Below, one piece after another: positions 28,101 to 37,400 of a stretch of DNA of 64,000 bases. The notes under the pieces are model-generated. The model was given only the letters and a program-made list of their open reading frames with translations, was not told the DNA's origin and made no database searches. A program made the position numbers and the translations under genes. Position 1 is the stretch's first letter; the number at the start of each line of letters is the position of its first letter. Source of the DNA: Verrucomicrobiia bacterium (lineage in GTDB: Bacteria; Verrucomicrobiota; Verrucomicrobiia; Limisphaerales; CAIMTB01); the NCBI GenBank assembly GCA_019634625.1, contig JAHCBA010000018.1, positions 1 to 64,000 on the forward strand, read 5' to 3'.

Positions 28101-28612
28101 AGCAGCACGGTTTCCGCCACCTGCCCGGACACCTTCAGACGCACCTCTCCGGTGGCCAGGGAGAGGTACACGGTTCGATTGACGAGGCCGCCCACCTGTT
28201 CGGCGGCGATCCGGAGTCCATGCCGTTGGAACAGCTGGGTGAGGGCCTCGTAGTTCCGGCGGCCGATATTGAAGAAGCCGCCGGTATCCATGATTTGGGA
28301 GCCGCCGGCGATGGCGATGCGCAGGCGCATTTTTTCGGCGCCGAGCTGGTAGGCGGCGCGGAAGAGGGCGGCGACCCCGGTATCGACGAACATGCCTGGC
28401 TGGGCGGCGGCCTTGACCGGATCGATGGAGGAGTCCGGGAGCATGATATGGAGGAGGCCGCCGACGCCGACGACGGGATCGAAGATGGCGACGGCGAGGC
28501 AGGAGCCAAGGGAGTAGGTGGTCAGCGTGACCGAGGGGTTGTTGGAGACCGCCAGGTCGGCGATGCCGACGATGACCCGGTGTTCGAATCCGACGAGTTT
28601 GGGCGCGGGCAT
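28088..28612 (-). CDS. cheD: Chemoreceptor glutamine deamidase
   Basis: A 174-aa protein of the CheD family, which deamidates specific glutamines of chemoreceptors and can interact with CheC. Catalytic features are present: the Cys in YSLGSCLAVAIFD, the His in VGGLLHIMLPDS, and a conserved FVDTGVAALFRAAYQLGAE segment; further on come IAGGSQIM and FNIGRRNYEAL. The ATG at 28612 (MPAPKLVGFEHRV) gives the normal length; sequence upstream in this frame belongs to the overlapping cheR region and is not homologous. It starts 8 bp after cheR ends and overlaps the following HDOD gene by 13 bp. Confidence 0.94.
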   Translation of the reverse strand: MPAPKLVGFEHRVIVGIADLAVSNNPSVTLTTYSLGSCLAVAIFDPVVGVGGLLHIMLPDSSIDPVKAAAQPGMFVDTGVAALFRAAYQLGAEKMRLRIAIAGGSQIMDTGGFFNIGRRNYEALTQLFQRHGLRIAAEQVGGLVNRTVYLSLATGEVRLKVSGQVAETVLLCGN

Positions 28613-28620
28613 GGTCGGGA

Positions 28621-29442
28621 CTATGCCTTGCGGTACACGCTGGGTTGGAGGCAGCTCAACCCGGTGGCCAGTCCGGTGAGGCTTTCCGAATGGCCGGTGA
28701 GGAGGCAGCCATTCGGGGCGAGGAACCGGGCCAGGCGTCGGACGAGTTCCTCCTGGGTGGTGCGGTCGAAGTAGATCATCACGTTGCGGCAGAAGATGGC
28801 CTCGAACGGCTGGTCGAACCGGTATTCGCCGAGGAGGTTGATCTGCTCGAAGCGGATCCGGTCGCGGAGCCACGATTTGACCCGGACGTGTCCTTCGTAA
28901 CGGCCTTGTCCGCGTTGGAAGTACTGGCGCAGCCAGTTGGGCGGCAGGGATTGCACGCGATCCAGGGGATAGATGCCGGCCGATCCGGCGGCCAACGCCT
29001 TGGTGGAGATGTCCGAGGCCAGGATCTCCCAGTCCCAGCCTTCCTGAGGGGGATAGTGGTCGGCGAGGTGGCCGGCGATCGAGTAGGGTTCCTCCCCGGT
29101 GGCGCAGGCGGCGCTCCAGACGCGGAAGCGCCGCTGGTTCGGTCGGAGCACATGGGGCAGGGCGTTGCGAATCAGGAAATCGAAGTGGTCCGGTTCACGT
29201 TGGAATCCGGTGAAGTTGGTCGCCAGCGCATCGACGACCTGCTGGATCTCGTTCTCGTCGGCGCGGCATCGGAGGAGATCGCAGTATTCGGCGAAGGTGT
29301 CGCATCCATGCCAGCGCATCCGTTTGCCGAGGCGGGCCCGGATGAGGGCGTGTTTGCCATCGTGCAGGCGGATGCGGGAGCGTTCATAGACGAGGTCGAT
29401 GATGAAGTCGTAGTCGGAGACGTTTTCCGCGCGGGTTGGCAT
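28621..29442 (-). CDS. cheR: Chemotaxis protein methyltransferase
   Basis: A 273-aa enzyme that methylates chemoreceptor glutamates using S-adenosylmethionine. The N-terminal helical domain contains RIRLHDGKHALIRARLGKRM and LATNFTGFQREPDHF; the catalytic domain has the SAM motif VWSAACATGEEPYSIA, the acidic loop ILASDISTKALAAG and the terminal motif IFCRNVMIYFDRTTQEELVR. The ATG at 29442 (MPTRAENVSDYDF) gives the usual length; the open frame upstream is intergenic. It is the first gene of the minus-strand chemotaxis series, and a sigma-28-like promoter lies about 65 bp upstream of the start. Its substrate could be the receptor encoded at 42.2-43.8 kb. Confidence 0.96.
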   Translation of the reverse strand: MPTRAENVSDYDFIIDLVYERSRIRLHDGKHALIRARLGKRMRWHGCDTFAEYCDLLRCRADENEIQQVVDALATNFTGFQREPDHFDFLIRNALPHVLRPNQRRFRVWSAACATGEEPYSIAGHLADHYPPQEGWDWEILASDISTKALAAGSAGIYPLDRVQSLPPNWLRQYFQRGQGRYEGHVRVKSWLRDRIRFEQINLLGEYRFDQPFEAIFCRNVMIYFDRTTQEELVRRLARFLAPNGCLLTGHSESLTGLATGLSCLQPSVYRKA

Positions 29443-29513
29443 GGGGCATCCGGGGATGCTGGGTGACGGATCTCGACCGGGACCCGGCGGGCCCATGCGC
29501 CCCCACAGGTGGG

Positions 29514-29540
29514 GCATCGGCGGAAGAGGGCCTTTCCTTA
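29514..29540 (-). promoter_or_regulatory. Sigma-28 (FliA)-like promoter for cheR
   Basis: Read on the minus strand: TAAGGAAA, 11 bp, GCCGATGC. The enteric consensus is TAAAGTTT-N11-GCCGATAA, so the spacing is exact, the -10 matches 6 of 8 and the -35 keeps TAA. It would start transcription near 29507, about 65 bp before the cheR ATG. Confidence 0.5.
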
Positions 29541-29816
29541 ATGGTGGGGCGGGGGAATTCCGGCTGTTTCTGCTGGAATCCGGACCGGGCCCGGCAACGA
29601 GCGCCCGGTGGGGAGGGCGAGGGGGGTTGAATGTTGCCGGGTGGGCGTGCCGGGGTGTCGGGTCCGGGCAAATCTCGCCGGGTTGAACCGGGCAGTGGAG
29701 GATTCTGCCTAGACGAACGGGCTTGGGGGTGGGCTGGCGGTCCGGGGGGCTGCGGGTCGGGTTATCCGTTGATTCCCATTGGGTTGGAGCCTGCTGGCGG
29801 GGGGTTGCGAACGGTC

Positions 29817-29832
29817 TGGCACAGCGACTGCT
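29817..29832 (+). promoter_or_regulatory. Sigma-54 (-24/-12) promoter for fliW
   Basis: TGGCAC-AGCGA-CTGCT: the -24 GG (29818-29819) and -12 GC (29830-29831) are separated by 10 bp as required, and 10 of 11 consensus positions of TGGCAC-N5-TTGCT match. Transcription would begin near 29843, just upstream of the fliW start codons. No enhancer-binding activator is encoded in the window. Confidence 0.68.
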
Positions 29833-29856
29833 ATTTGGCCGGCGACAACGACGAGC

Positions 29857-30288
29857 ATGACGACCATGGCCCCCAGCGAGCGAACGAACACCGGGATCGG
29901 CGACGACCAACGGGTGGAATTGCCCCTTGGGTTGCTCGGATTCGAGCGCATCAAGAAGTACGAAGTCGTCGGGATGCCGGAGGAGGCGCCGTTTCTCTGG
30001 CTGCAGATGGCGGAGGACCCGAAGCACGCCTTCCTGGTGGTGCCGCCGGCGGTGGTGCTCACCGACTACCGGCCCGACCTGAGCGAAGAGGACGTCCGGT
30101 TCCTGGGGATCGAGAACCCGGCGGACGCCTGGGTTCTCAATATCGTCACCCTCCGGCACAACGGTTCGTCCACGGTGAATCTCAAGGGTCCGGTGGTGTT
30201 CAACCGTCGGACGCGGGTCGGGAAGCAGGTCATCCCGTTGAACGCCGCTTCGTTTCCCCTGCAACACCCCCTTGGTGTTGTCGCCTGA
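29857..30288 (+). CDS. fliW: Flagellar assembly factor FliW
   Basis: A 143-aa protein (140 if the second ATG at 29866 is used). Family blocks are visible: RVELPLGLLGFERIKKYEVV, PFLWLQMAEDPKHAFLVVPP, then WVLNIVTLRHNGSSTVNLKG and PVVFNRRTRVGKQVIP. FliW binds either CsrA or flagellin: free FliW antagonises CsrA, so flagellin translation is matched to secretion. The gene order fliW-csrA-flagellin here is the classical arrangement. A sigma-54-type site lies about 25 bp upstream. No clear Shine-Dalgarno sequence precedes either ATG. The stop is 18 bp before csrA. Confidence 0.93.
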   Translation: MTTMAPSERTNTGIGDDQRVELPLGLLGFERIKKYEVVGMPEEAPFLWLQMAEDPKHAFLVVPPAVVLTDYRPDLSEEDVRFLGIENPADAWVLNIVTLRHNGSSTVNLKGPVVFNRRTRVGKQVIPLNAASFPLQHPLGVVA

Positions 30289-30306
30289 ACCTTCTTCGAC
30301 ACGGCC

Positions 30307-30594
30307 ATGCTCGTTTTAACCCGAAAGATCAACGAAAGCGTCGTGATTGGCGGATCGATCACGGTGCGGATCGTGCGGATCGACGGCGACCAGGTCCGGT
30401 TGGGCATCGAGGCGCCGCAGGACGTGCCGGTGCACCGGCAGGAAGTCTATGACGAGATCCAGCGCAGCAACCGCGAGGCGGTGCACACGGTGCGCCCGGT
30501 GTTGCCACGATGGAAGGGCGCCCAGCCCGCTCCGCAAACCCTCACCCCCCACAACGTCACCCCTGTAACGGCGCCTGGCGCCGCGCACTCCTAA
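30307..30594 (+). CDS. csrA: Carbon storage regulator CsrA (translational repressor)
   Basis: A 95-aa protein whose first 60 residues are canonical CsrA: MLVLTRKINESVVIGGSITV, then IVRIDGDQVRLGIEAPQDVP and VHRQEVYDEIQ. CsrA binds GGA-containing hairpins near ribosome-binding sites; with FliW next door it most likely controls flagellin translation. The C-terminal tail of about 30 residues (LPRWKGAQPAPQTLTPHNVT and onward) is longer than in most homologues; in FliW-regulated CsrA an extended C-terminus is part of the FliW binding surface, which fits. It starts 18 bp after fliW, and the flagellin gene starts 12 bp after it. Confidence 0.95.
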   Translation: MLVLTRKINESVVIGGSITVRIVRIDGDQVRLGIEAPQDVPVHRQEVYDEIQRSNREAVHTVRPVLPRWKGAQPAPQTLTPHNVTPVTAPGAAHS

Positions 30595-30606
30595 TCCCTT
30601 CCTCTT

Positions 30607-31416
30607 ATGGTCATCAACACGAACATCCAGGCCCAGGCATCGGCGTCCATGCTGGCCACCAGCAGCAGCATGCTGGCGAAGTCATTGGCCCGACTGAGTT
30701 CGGGATCCAAGATCGTCAATCCCGCGGATGACGCAGCCGGCCTGGCGGTGGCCTCGCGGCTCGATGCGCAGGTGCAGCGCCTCTCGGCGGCGCGCAACAA
30801 CGTCGGGAACGCGGTGTCGTTCACCCAGACCCAGGACGGCTATCTGAAGAAGATCGCCAAGGCGCTGGACCGGATGAGCGAGCTGTCGATCCTGGCCCAG
30901 GACGTCACCAAGGGCGGCTCGGACCGGGACCTGTACCAGACCGAGTTCAAGCAGTTGCAGGAGTACATCTCGAACACGGCGAGCAAGGATTTCAACGGCG
31001 TCTCGCTGTTCAACGGGGCGAACCTGGACGTGACGATCGACTCCGAGGGGAACACGTTCACGATGGACGGGTTGAATCTCGGGGACACCGCGTACACCGC
31101 CGCGTTGGATTCGGGGACCACCATTTCGACCACCGGTGGGGCGGCGACGGCGCTGACCAACATCAAGGAGGCGATCAACCAGCTCGCGTCGGACCGCGCC
31201 ACCATCGGGGCGTATCAGTCGCGTCTGAACTTCACCTCGGAGCAGCTTCAGGTGAACAAGGAGAACCTGATGGCCGCCAGTTCGCGGATTCAGGATGTGG
31301 ATGTGGCCGAGGAGAGCACCCAGTACGCGCGGTACAACATCCTGGTGCAGGCGGGAACGGCGATGCTCGCCCAGGCCAACTCGCTTCCGCAGAGCGCGCT
31401 GAGACTTCTGCAGTAG
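30607..31416 (+). CDS. fliC: Flagellin
   Basis: A 269-aa flagellin with both conserved terminal regions: N-terminal MVINTNIQAQASASMLATSS, then LARLSSGSKIVNPADDAAGL and FTQTQDGYLKKIAKALDRMS; C-terminal YQSRLNFTSEQLQVNKENLM, AASSRIQDVDVAEESTQYAR and LVQAGTAMLAQANSLPQSAL. The terminal helices form the D0/D1 core of the filament. Only about 70 residues lie between them (around NGANLDVTIDSEGNTFTMDG), so there is no large D2/D3 surface domain. Ser/Thr-rich central residues (DSGTTISTTGGAATALT) are possible glycosylation sites. It follows csrA by 12 bp and precedes two giant glycosyltransferase-type genes on the same strand. Confidence 0.96.
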   Translation: MVINTNIQAQASASMLATSSSMLAKSLARLSSGSKIVNPADDAAGLAVASRLDAQVQRLSAARNNVGNAVSFTQTQDGYLKKIAKALDRMSELSILAQDVTKGGSDRDLYQTEFKQLQEYISNTASKDFNGVSLFNGANLDVTIDSEGNTFTMDGLNLGDTAYTAALDSGTTISTTGGAATALTNIKEAINQLASDRATIGAYQSRLNFTSEQLQVNKENLMAASSRIQDVDVAEESTQYARYNILVQAGTAMLAQANSLPQSALRLLQ

Positions 31417-31561
31417 GCCGGGCTTGAAGGGCGCCGTGAGTCGGGCCAATGGAGGATTTCAGGGGGGAGGAGCGTTGGACGCCCCGCCTCCTGACGTTGG
31501 CGCCCACGGGAATGGGCAGGGGTGGGGTGCATTTTCGGAGCAGGACGGACCGCAGGCGATT

Positions 31562-34456
31562 ATGACCACATCCGAGATTGAAGGACTGGAAGTGCGGGCT
31601 GGGGGGGCATGGGAGCCCGGGGGCGGATCGGACGAAAGTGGGGATGGACGTGGGATCCGGCGGGCGGGCCGGTGCTCGATCGGATTGTTCAACGACACGG
31701 GGCGGATGGGGCATGTCGGGTGCCAGGGGGTTGCCAGGGGGCACGCGCGGATGCTGGAGAGGCTGGGGATCGAGGTGCCGCTGAGGTCCTGGCTGGGCGA
31801 GTGGTCGGATCTGTGGAAGGGCAGTCTTCGGGAGTCGCTTCGGGCCTTTCACGCTTCGCCGCTGGCGGGACGGCTCCCGTCGTTGCACGCGGTGGTGGTC
31901 AACGGGGAAGGGACGATCCACCACGGTCACGGACGGCATCTGCTGACGATACTGGCCGGGGCGCAGGAGCTGGGATTGCGGACGCACCTGGTCAACGCCG
32001 TCTTCCAGGCCTGCGACACGTTCGGGCCGACGCTGAAGCGGCTGGACGATCTGACCGTTCGGGATGCGCGCTCATCGGAGTACCTCGCGAGTCTGGGAGT
32101 GCCGCATCGCCTGGTGCTGGATTCGATTCTGGAAGCGGATTTCGTCGAGGAACCCACGGTGGATTTCGGGGGGCGGACCGTGGTGACGGACTGGCATGCG
32201 GTTCGCGACGAGGATTGCGGCGGGTTGCTGCGCGGCCTGATGGCCGAACTGGGCGACCGGGCCGCCTATTATCCATTGGAGTCGCCTTCGAGCGCCGCGG
32301 AGTGGCGGTCGGCGGTGGCGAATCTGCGCACCGCCGGGCTGGTGGTGACGGGCCGGCACCACGGGGTGTACCTGGCCGCCATGGCGGGGGTTCCCTTTGT
32401 CGCGCTTGGTTCCAACACCTGGAAGGTCGAGGGCCTGCTGGACCTGCTGCCGGGACGACTGCGGGTTTGCCGAAGCGCGCGGGAACTGGGCGAGGCCCGG
32501 AGGCGGGCGCTGTCGGATGCCGGGTTGTTCGAGGAGATCCGCCGGTGTCTGGAGTCGGCCCGACCATTGCCCACGTTTGAGCCGCTGGCAGGGGCTGGCG
32601 AAGGTTCCGGTGCCGGCGGTCCGGTGTTGGAGACGACGCCGGAATGGACCTTTGCCGGACAACTGGCGGAGTTCTTCGGAGCGCGTTCGGTGCTCCATGT
32701 CGATTTCGGGCCGGATGGCGCGGTGCGGTTGCTGGCGCGCCGCGGGGAGGGGGAGGTGGGAGCCTGGCGGACCCTGTATCCGTCGGGGCGAACCCCGGTG
32801 TTGCCCTTCGGCGACGGGGCGTTCGATGCGGTGTCCAACCTTGGCAGTCTGGCGTCCCTGGACGATGGGGCGTTGAGCGGGTGGGTGTCCGAACTGGCGC
32901 GGGTGGCGGGGTCGGAGCTGTGGATTGCGGTTCCGACCTCGCCATCCCGCCCTGCGGAGCATTGGGCGTCGCTGTTTGGGGAGGCGGGCTGCGAGCCGCA
33001 TCCGCGGTGTGAGGAACTGGGGCTGGGAAGGCCGGACGCCCGGGCTTCCGGCACGGCGACGCTGGTGCTGAGGAAAGGCACGGCGGGTTCGGGACGGGTG
33101 GGGCAGGGCGGGCGGCGGACGGATCGGGGCCTGGTGTGTCTGGCCACCAATTATCTGCTGATGACGGAGCCGACGCGGGCGATGTGGGAGGAGCTTGGGC
33201 TTCGGCTGGCCGATCACGGCGTGCGGCTGGTGTTGTTGAGCACCAATCCGGCGGACCGACCCCTGCCGTTTCCGGTCCACGCGCATCCGTACCTCATGCG
33301 GGAATTTGCCACGGCGTATCCCGGGTTGGGATGCGGGGAGGGATTGGGCGCGTCGGCGCGGGAGCTGGAGTGGTTAAGGGCGGACATGAGCCGGGTTGCG
33401 GCCGGGTATTCGCTGGAGTCGGCGCTGGAGGGGCTGGTGCGATTCCGCGGTTGGGCGCGGGCCATGCTGGAGATTCTCGAACCCGGGTTCGCCCTGCTGG
33501 CGGACAACACGCTGTGCCAGACGGCGCTGCTGCAGCGGTGGTGGGGCGACGCGGGGGTGCCCGTGTGGATTTCGGAGCGGGGTTTGCTTCCTGAAACGCT
33601 GATGATCGAAAGCCGCGGCATCCAGGCCTGGTCGGATCTGCGCACGCACTGGCTGGCGGGGAAGGGGCGGTTGGGCGCGGCGGCTTCGGGCCGGTATGGG
33701 GAGGCGCGGGACTATTACCGGACGAGGCGGCCGGAGAAGTACGTGCAGGCGGCGTATGGCGGGGGGGGCGGGGACATCCGGCGCCGGCTGGATCTGGGAG
33801 GCAGACGGCTGGTGGTGTTTCTGGGCGGGGGATACGAAGCGAACGGGCACGCGCCCCGAGGCGGGCGGTACGAGAGGCATTACTACAGCGGGTTCCCGAC
33901 CACGCAGGAGGCCCTGATGGGGCTTTGGCGCGCGGTGGAGCAGCGTTCCGACACCGCGCTGGTGTTCAAGCCCCATCCGCTGGATCCGGACCCGTACGCG
34001 GTGGCGCGGATCGAAGGGGTGGAGGTGATGCGGGACGTGAATGTCCATGCCCTGATCGATGCCGCCGACGTGGTGGCGGCCCAGTACACCACGCTTCAGT
34101 TCGAGGCGGCGTTGTACGACAAGCCCGTCCTGCTGCTGGCGCGGAGCGCGTGGTGGGGTCGGGGTGCGACGTACGAGGTCGATGAACCCACGCGCCTGCC
34201 GGAGATGCTGGATGCGGCCTTGAGCGGCCGGGACTGGCCGGCGATCCGGGCGGAGGCCCAGGCGTTCCTGGAGGAGATTCTCGACGGGTATCTGATCGGT
34301 TGTCACTCCGAGGTGCCGGCGCGCCGGAACCTGGAGGATCTGGCGGCCTTCATCGCCCGCACGGGAATCGACAGCCGGGCCCTTCCGCCCGCGGAGGAGC
34401 GGTGTCGCCATCTGGCCGGGTGGCTGTCCGCGTGCCGCCCATCGGCCCATTCCTGA
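31562..34456 (+). CDS. Polysaccharide pyruvyl transferase / methyltransferase-like / capsule-type glycosyltransferase fusion
   Basis: A 964-aa protein with three parts. Residues about 35-310 resemble polysaccharide pyruvyl transferases (VVVNGEGTIHHGHGRHLLTI near 111; VVTGRHHGVYLAAMAGVPFV near 263). Residues about 375-470 look like a degenerate class I methyltransferase (VLHVDFGPDGAVRLLARRG, then LPFGDGAFDAVSNL). Residues 550-920 resemble capsule/CDP-glycerol-type GT-B enzymes (ISERGLLPETLMIESRG near 670, VFKPHPLDPDPYAVARIEGV near 800, AAQYTTLQFEAALYDKPVLL near 839). The ATG at 31562 is chosen because sequence upstream is proline/glycine-rich and non-homologous. It lies 145 bp after flagellin, so decoration of flagellin or of a surface glycan is a reasonable inference, not proven. 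Confidence 0.72.
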   Translation: MTTSEIEGLEVRAGGAWEPGGGSDESGDGRGIRRAGRCSIGLFNDTGRMGHVGCQGVARGHARMLERLGIEVPLRSWLGEWSDLWKGSLRESLRAFHASPLAGRLPSLHAVVVNGEGTIHHGHGRHLLTILAGAQELGLRTHLVNAVFQACDTFGPTLKRLDDLTVRDARSSEYLASLGVPHRLVLDSILEADFVEEPTVDFGGRTVVTDWHAVRDEDCGGLLRGLMAELGDRAAYYPLESPSSAAEWRSAVANLRTAGLVVTGRHHGVYLAAMAGVPFVALGSNTWKVEGLLDLLPGRLRVCRSARELGEARRRALSDAGLFEEIRRCLESARPLPTFEPLAGAGEGSGAGGPVLETTPEWTFAGQLAEFFGARSVLHVDFGPDGAVRLLARRGEGEVGAWRTLYPSGRTPVLPFGDGAFDAVSNLGSLASLDDGALSGWVSELARVAGSELWIAVPTSPSRPAEHWASLFGEAGCEPHPRCEELGLGRPDARASGTATLVLRKGTAGSGRVGQGGRRTDRGLVCLATNYLLMTEPTRAMWEELGLRLADHGVRLVLLSTNPADRPLPFPVHAHPYLMREFATAYPGLGCGEGLGASARELEWLRADMSRVAAGYSLESALEGLVRFRGWARAMLEILEPGFALLADNTLCQTALLQRWWGDAGVPVWISERGLLPETLMIESRGIQAWSDLRTHWLAGKGRLGAAASGRYGEARDYYRTRRPEKYVQAAYGGGGGDIRRRLDLGGRRLVVFLGGGYEANGHAPRGGRYERHYYSGFPTTQEALMGLWRAVEQRSDTALVFKPHPLDPDPYAVARIEGVEVMRDVNVHALIDAADVVAAQYTTLQFEAALYDKPVLLLARSAWWGRGATYEVDEPTRLPEMLDAALSGRDWPAIRAEAQAFLEEILDGYLIGCHSEVPARRNLEDLAAFIARTGIDSRALPPAEERCRHLAGWLSACRPSAHS

Positions 34457-34476
34457 AAACCTGTCCTGACCGCGCC

Positions 34477-37400
34477 ATGTCCAACCCCGAGACCAGCCCC
34501 TGCCCGAGTGCCCGTTTTCCGTTCGATGCCGACCGGTTCGAAGAGTGGGCGCGGCGGGACGAGTCGCTGCGGCGTCCGCTGGCCCTGATGGAGCGGCCGG
34601 GGTCCGGTCTGCGGGCGATCTCCCTGGATTTCTTCGATACGCTGGTATGGCGGATGGTGGCGAAGCCGACGGATGTGTTTCTGGAAGCGGGGCGGCGGCT
34701 GATCGCGGACGGGACGATTCCCGCGCGATGGTCGGCGGAGGATTATGGGGTGTTGCGGCGGGTGGCCGAGGGCAAGGCCCGCGGGCGGGAGGCGGGGGCA
34801 TCGCAGCCGCGGGAGGACATCGAGTTCCGGGCGATTGCGGCGGAGATGGCGCGCCTGTTTCCGGACGGGGAAGCGGTGCAGGCGACGGAGCAGCGATGCG
34901 AGGAGGAACTTTGTCTACCGAATCCCGGCATGCTCGGGTTGGTGCATCTGGCGCTTCGTCGCGGGCTGGAGGTGTGGATTCTCTCCGACTTCTACCTTGG
35001 GCCCGAGGCGCTGCGAGGCATTCTGGCCGCCAACGGCGTGGATCCGTCGCTGTTTCGGTTGATTCTCACCTCGGGTGCGACGGGGCGCTGCAAGGGGACG
35101 GGAAACCTGTTTCGGCAGGCCCTGACGGAGCGCGGGCTGAAGCCGGAGCAGGTGATGCATGTTGGGGACAATTTCGAGGCGGACGTCCTGGGGGCGCGCC
35201 GGGCCGGGGTCTTGGGCTGTCACTACCGCACCGCCGCGCGTCCGCTTGCCGCGGTGGTGGAGCGCGAGTCCATGCTGCAGGGCGGAGCGGCGCCTGTCTT
35301 CAGCAGCACCCATCTGCGCTATCTCGCCGCCAGGCAGTTTGGAGGTGCGACGGCGGAGGCGTTCTTCGGTCGTGCCGGAGCCTTTCTGTTGGGGCCGGTC
35401 CTGTCGCGGTTCGCGACGTGGGTGGTGGACGAGTTTCGGGAAGCGGGGGTGAGCCGGGTTGGGGCGCTCATGCGGGAGGGGGAGATCCTGGGAGCCCTGA
35501 TCGACCGGGAGGCGCGGAACCGGGGTGTGACGCTGTCGGTGGCGCCGCTTTTCGCCAACCGGCGATCCACGGAACTGGCGTCGATGGGACGATTGTCTGC
35601 GGACACGCTGATCGACTGGCTGAGCCGGCGCACCACGCTGACGATCGGGGAGATTCTGGGGCAGTTCGGGATCCGTCCGTCCGCCGGGCGCCGGGTGCCG
35701 ATTCCGTTGGACCAGCATGCGGACACGCGCAAGCGGATCCTGGACCTGGCGGAGTATCTGTTCACCCCGGAGATTGCAGACCGGATCGAGGCCACCAGCC
35801 GGCAGGAGCGGTCGCGGATTGTGGAGTACCTGAGGCCCTGGATGGAGGGGGAAGGCGGGCTGGGGTTGTGCGACCTGGGATACAACGCGACGGCCCAGAA
35901 GCAGATCTGCCGGATTCTCGAACTGGAAGGGATCGCGAAGCCGGTGGTCGGCTGCTATCTGGTCACGTGCGAACGGGCGGCCAGCCGGGTGCTGGACGGC
36001 ATCGACATCCGCCATTTTCTTGGCGCGTTCGGGCATCCGCCGATCCACCTGCAGGCGTTTCTGCGATCGCCCGCGTTTATCGAGCAGTGCCTGAACGCCT
36101 CCGTGGGCACCACGGTGGGCTACCGGCGGGAATCCGGGGGGGGCGTCCGACCGGTGTTGGAGGACAGCCGGTTTTCGCCGGAGTTCGAGGGGCACCAGCG
36201 GGCCTTCAAGGAGGGTGTTCTCCGGTACCAGGAACTCTGGCACTGGGCGAGGGCGACGAAGCCGGCGCTGCTGGGAGGCGGGGACGCGGGTTCGCGCCGG
36301 GTGCTGGCGGATGTGGATGTGGCGCAGCGACCGATTCTGGCGAGGGCGGCCGCTTTTCCGCTGGCGAGCGAGCTGGCGCATTTCGGGGGGATACCGCTGG
36401 ACGACCACTATTTCGCGGGCGGCATCAAGCCGCTTTGCGGTCCTTCGGATCGTGCGGTCATCCGGACCAGGGGGTATGCCAAGGCGTTGGGGGATCAGGC
36501 GGTTCTCTGGCCGCAGGCGGCGCTCCTGGCGGAGGCGCCCCATCGGACTCGGGACTTCTTCGCGCATGGTCGCGCGGTGCTGCTGGGTGCCTCCACGCTG
36601 GATCCGGACACCACGGCGCCGGTGCTTTCGATGCCGCTGCTTGCCCCGCGCGACACCGGCCGCCTGGGCGAGGTGCTCGCCCATCTGGCCGCGGCGCCGG
36701 GCGGGGGAGAGATTGAACTGGTCCTGGGCCACCGGACCGCGGACGACGCCACGGCGACGACGCTCCGCGACTTCGCCGCCGGGCGCCCGCACGTCCGGGT
36801 GGCGGAGGTCGCGACGGGAATCCCGGCGGGCCAGTTTGCGGGCCACGCGGTCGATCAAACCACCGCCGAGTGGGTGCTGCTTGCCGATCCCTCCGTGCCA
36901 TGGGCGTCGGGGATGATGGCAAAGGCCATCGCCGCGTGCGACGGGGCCGAGGCGATTGGGGTGTGCCGGTTGACAGAGACGGCGATCGTCGTCCGGCGGG
37001 TGGCGTGTCTCGAGGCTGGCGGACTCGATGGCACGGGTGGGTTTGGGGCGGCGCTGGAACGTTTGCATGGGCGAGTGTGCGCGCTGGGTTGGAGCGAGGC
37101 GCCGGGATGCCTGATCGGGGAGGGATCCGCGCCGACGACGTCACCGGAGGTTGGTGCCGGGATGACTGGGGAGCGGCATCCGGTCACGACGTCCGCGTCC
37201 CAGCCGAACGAGGTGGGGACGGGAGGGGTTTCGAAGCCGGTCCGACTGCATTGGATCGGCACGTATCTGGATCATGGCAGTCTGTCCCATGTGAACCGAT
37301 GTCTGGTGGGTGCCCTGGCGCGGGCCGAGGGCGCGCAGGTCACAATGGAGGGCGACGCCCGGGAGCTGAAGGGGCACGTCGATTCGGGGGCCTTTGCCTC

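Larger units (their letters stand above)
29443..29856. other. Divergent control region between cheR and fliW
   Basis: A 414-bp spacer between divergent motility genes. It holds a sigma-54-type site pointing right and a sigma-28-like site pointing left (listed separately). The remainder is G+C-rich with no gene. Confidence 0.6.

Noticed and set aside
28621-30267. A 548-residue extension of CheR
   Set aside because: CheR is normally about 275 aa. The upstream portion lies in the divergent promoter region and opposite fliW and has no homology.
30255-30285. CAACACC-CCCT-TGGTGTTG hairpin as a terminator or CsrA site
   Set aside because: It is inside the fliW coding region near its end, has no T-run, and lacks a GGA in the loop.
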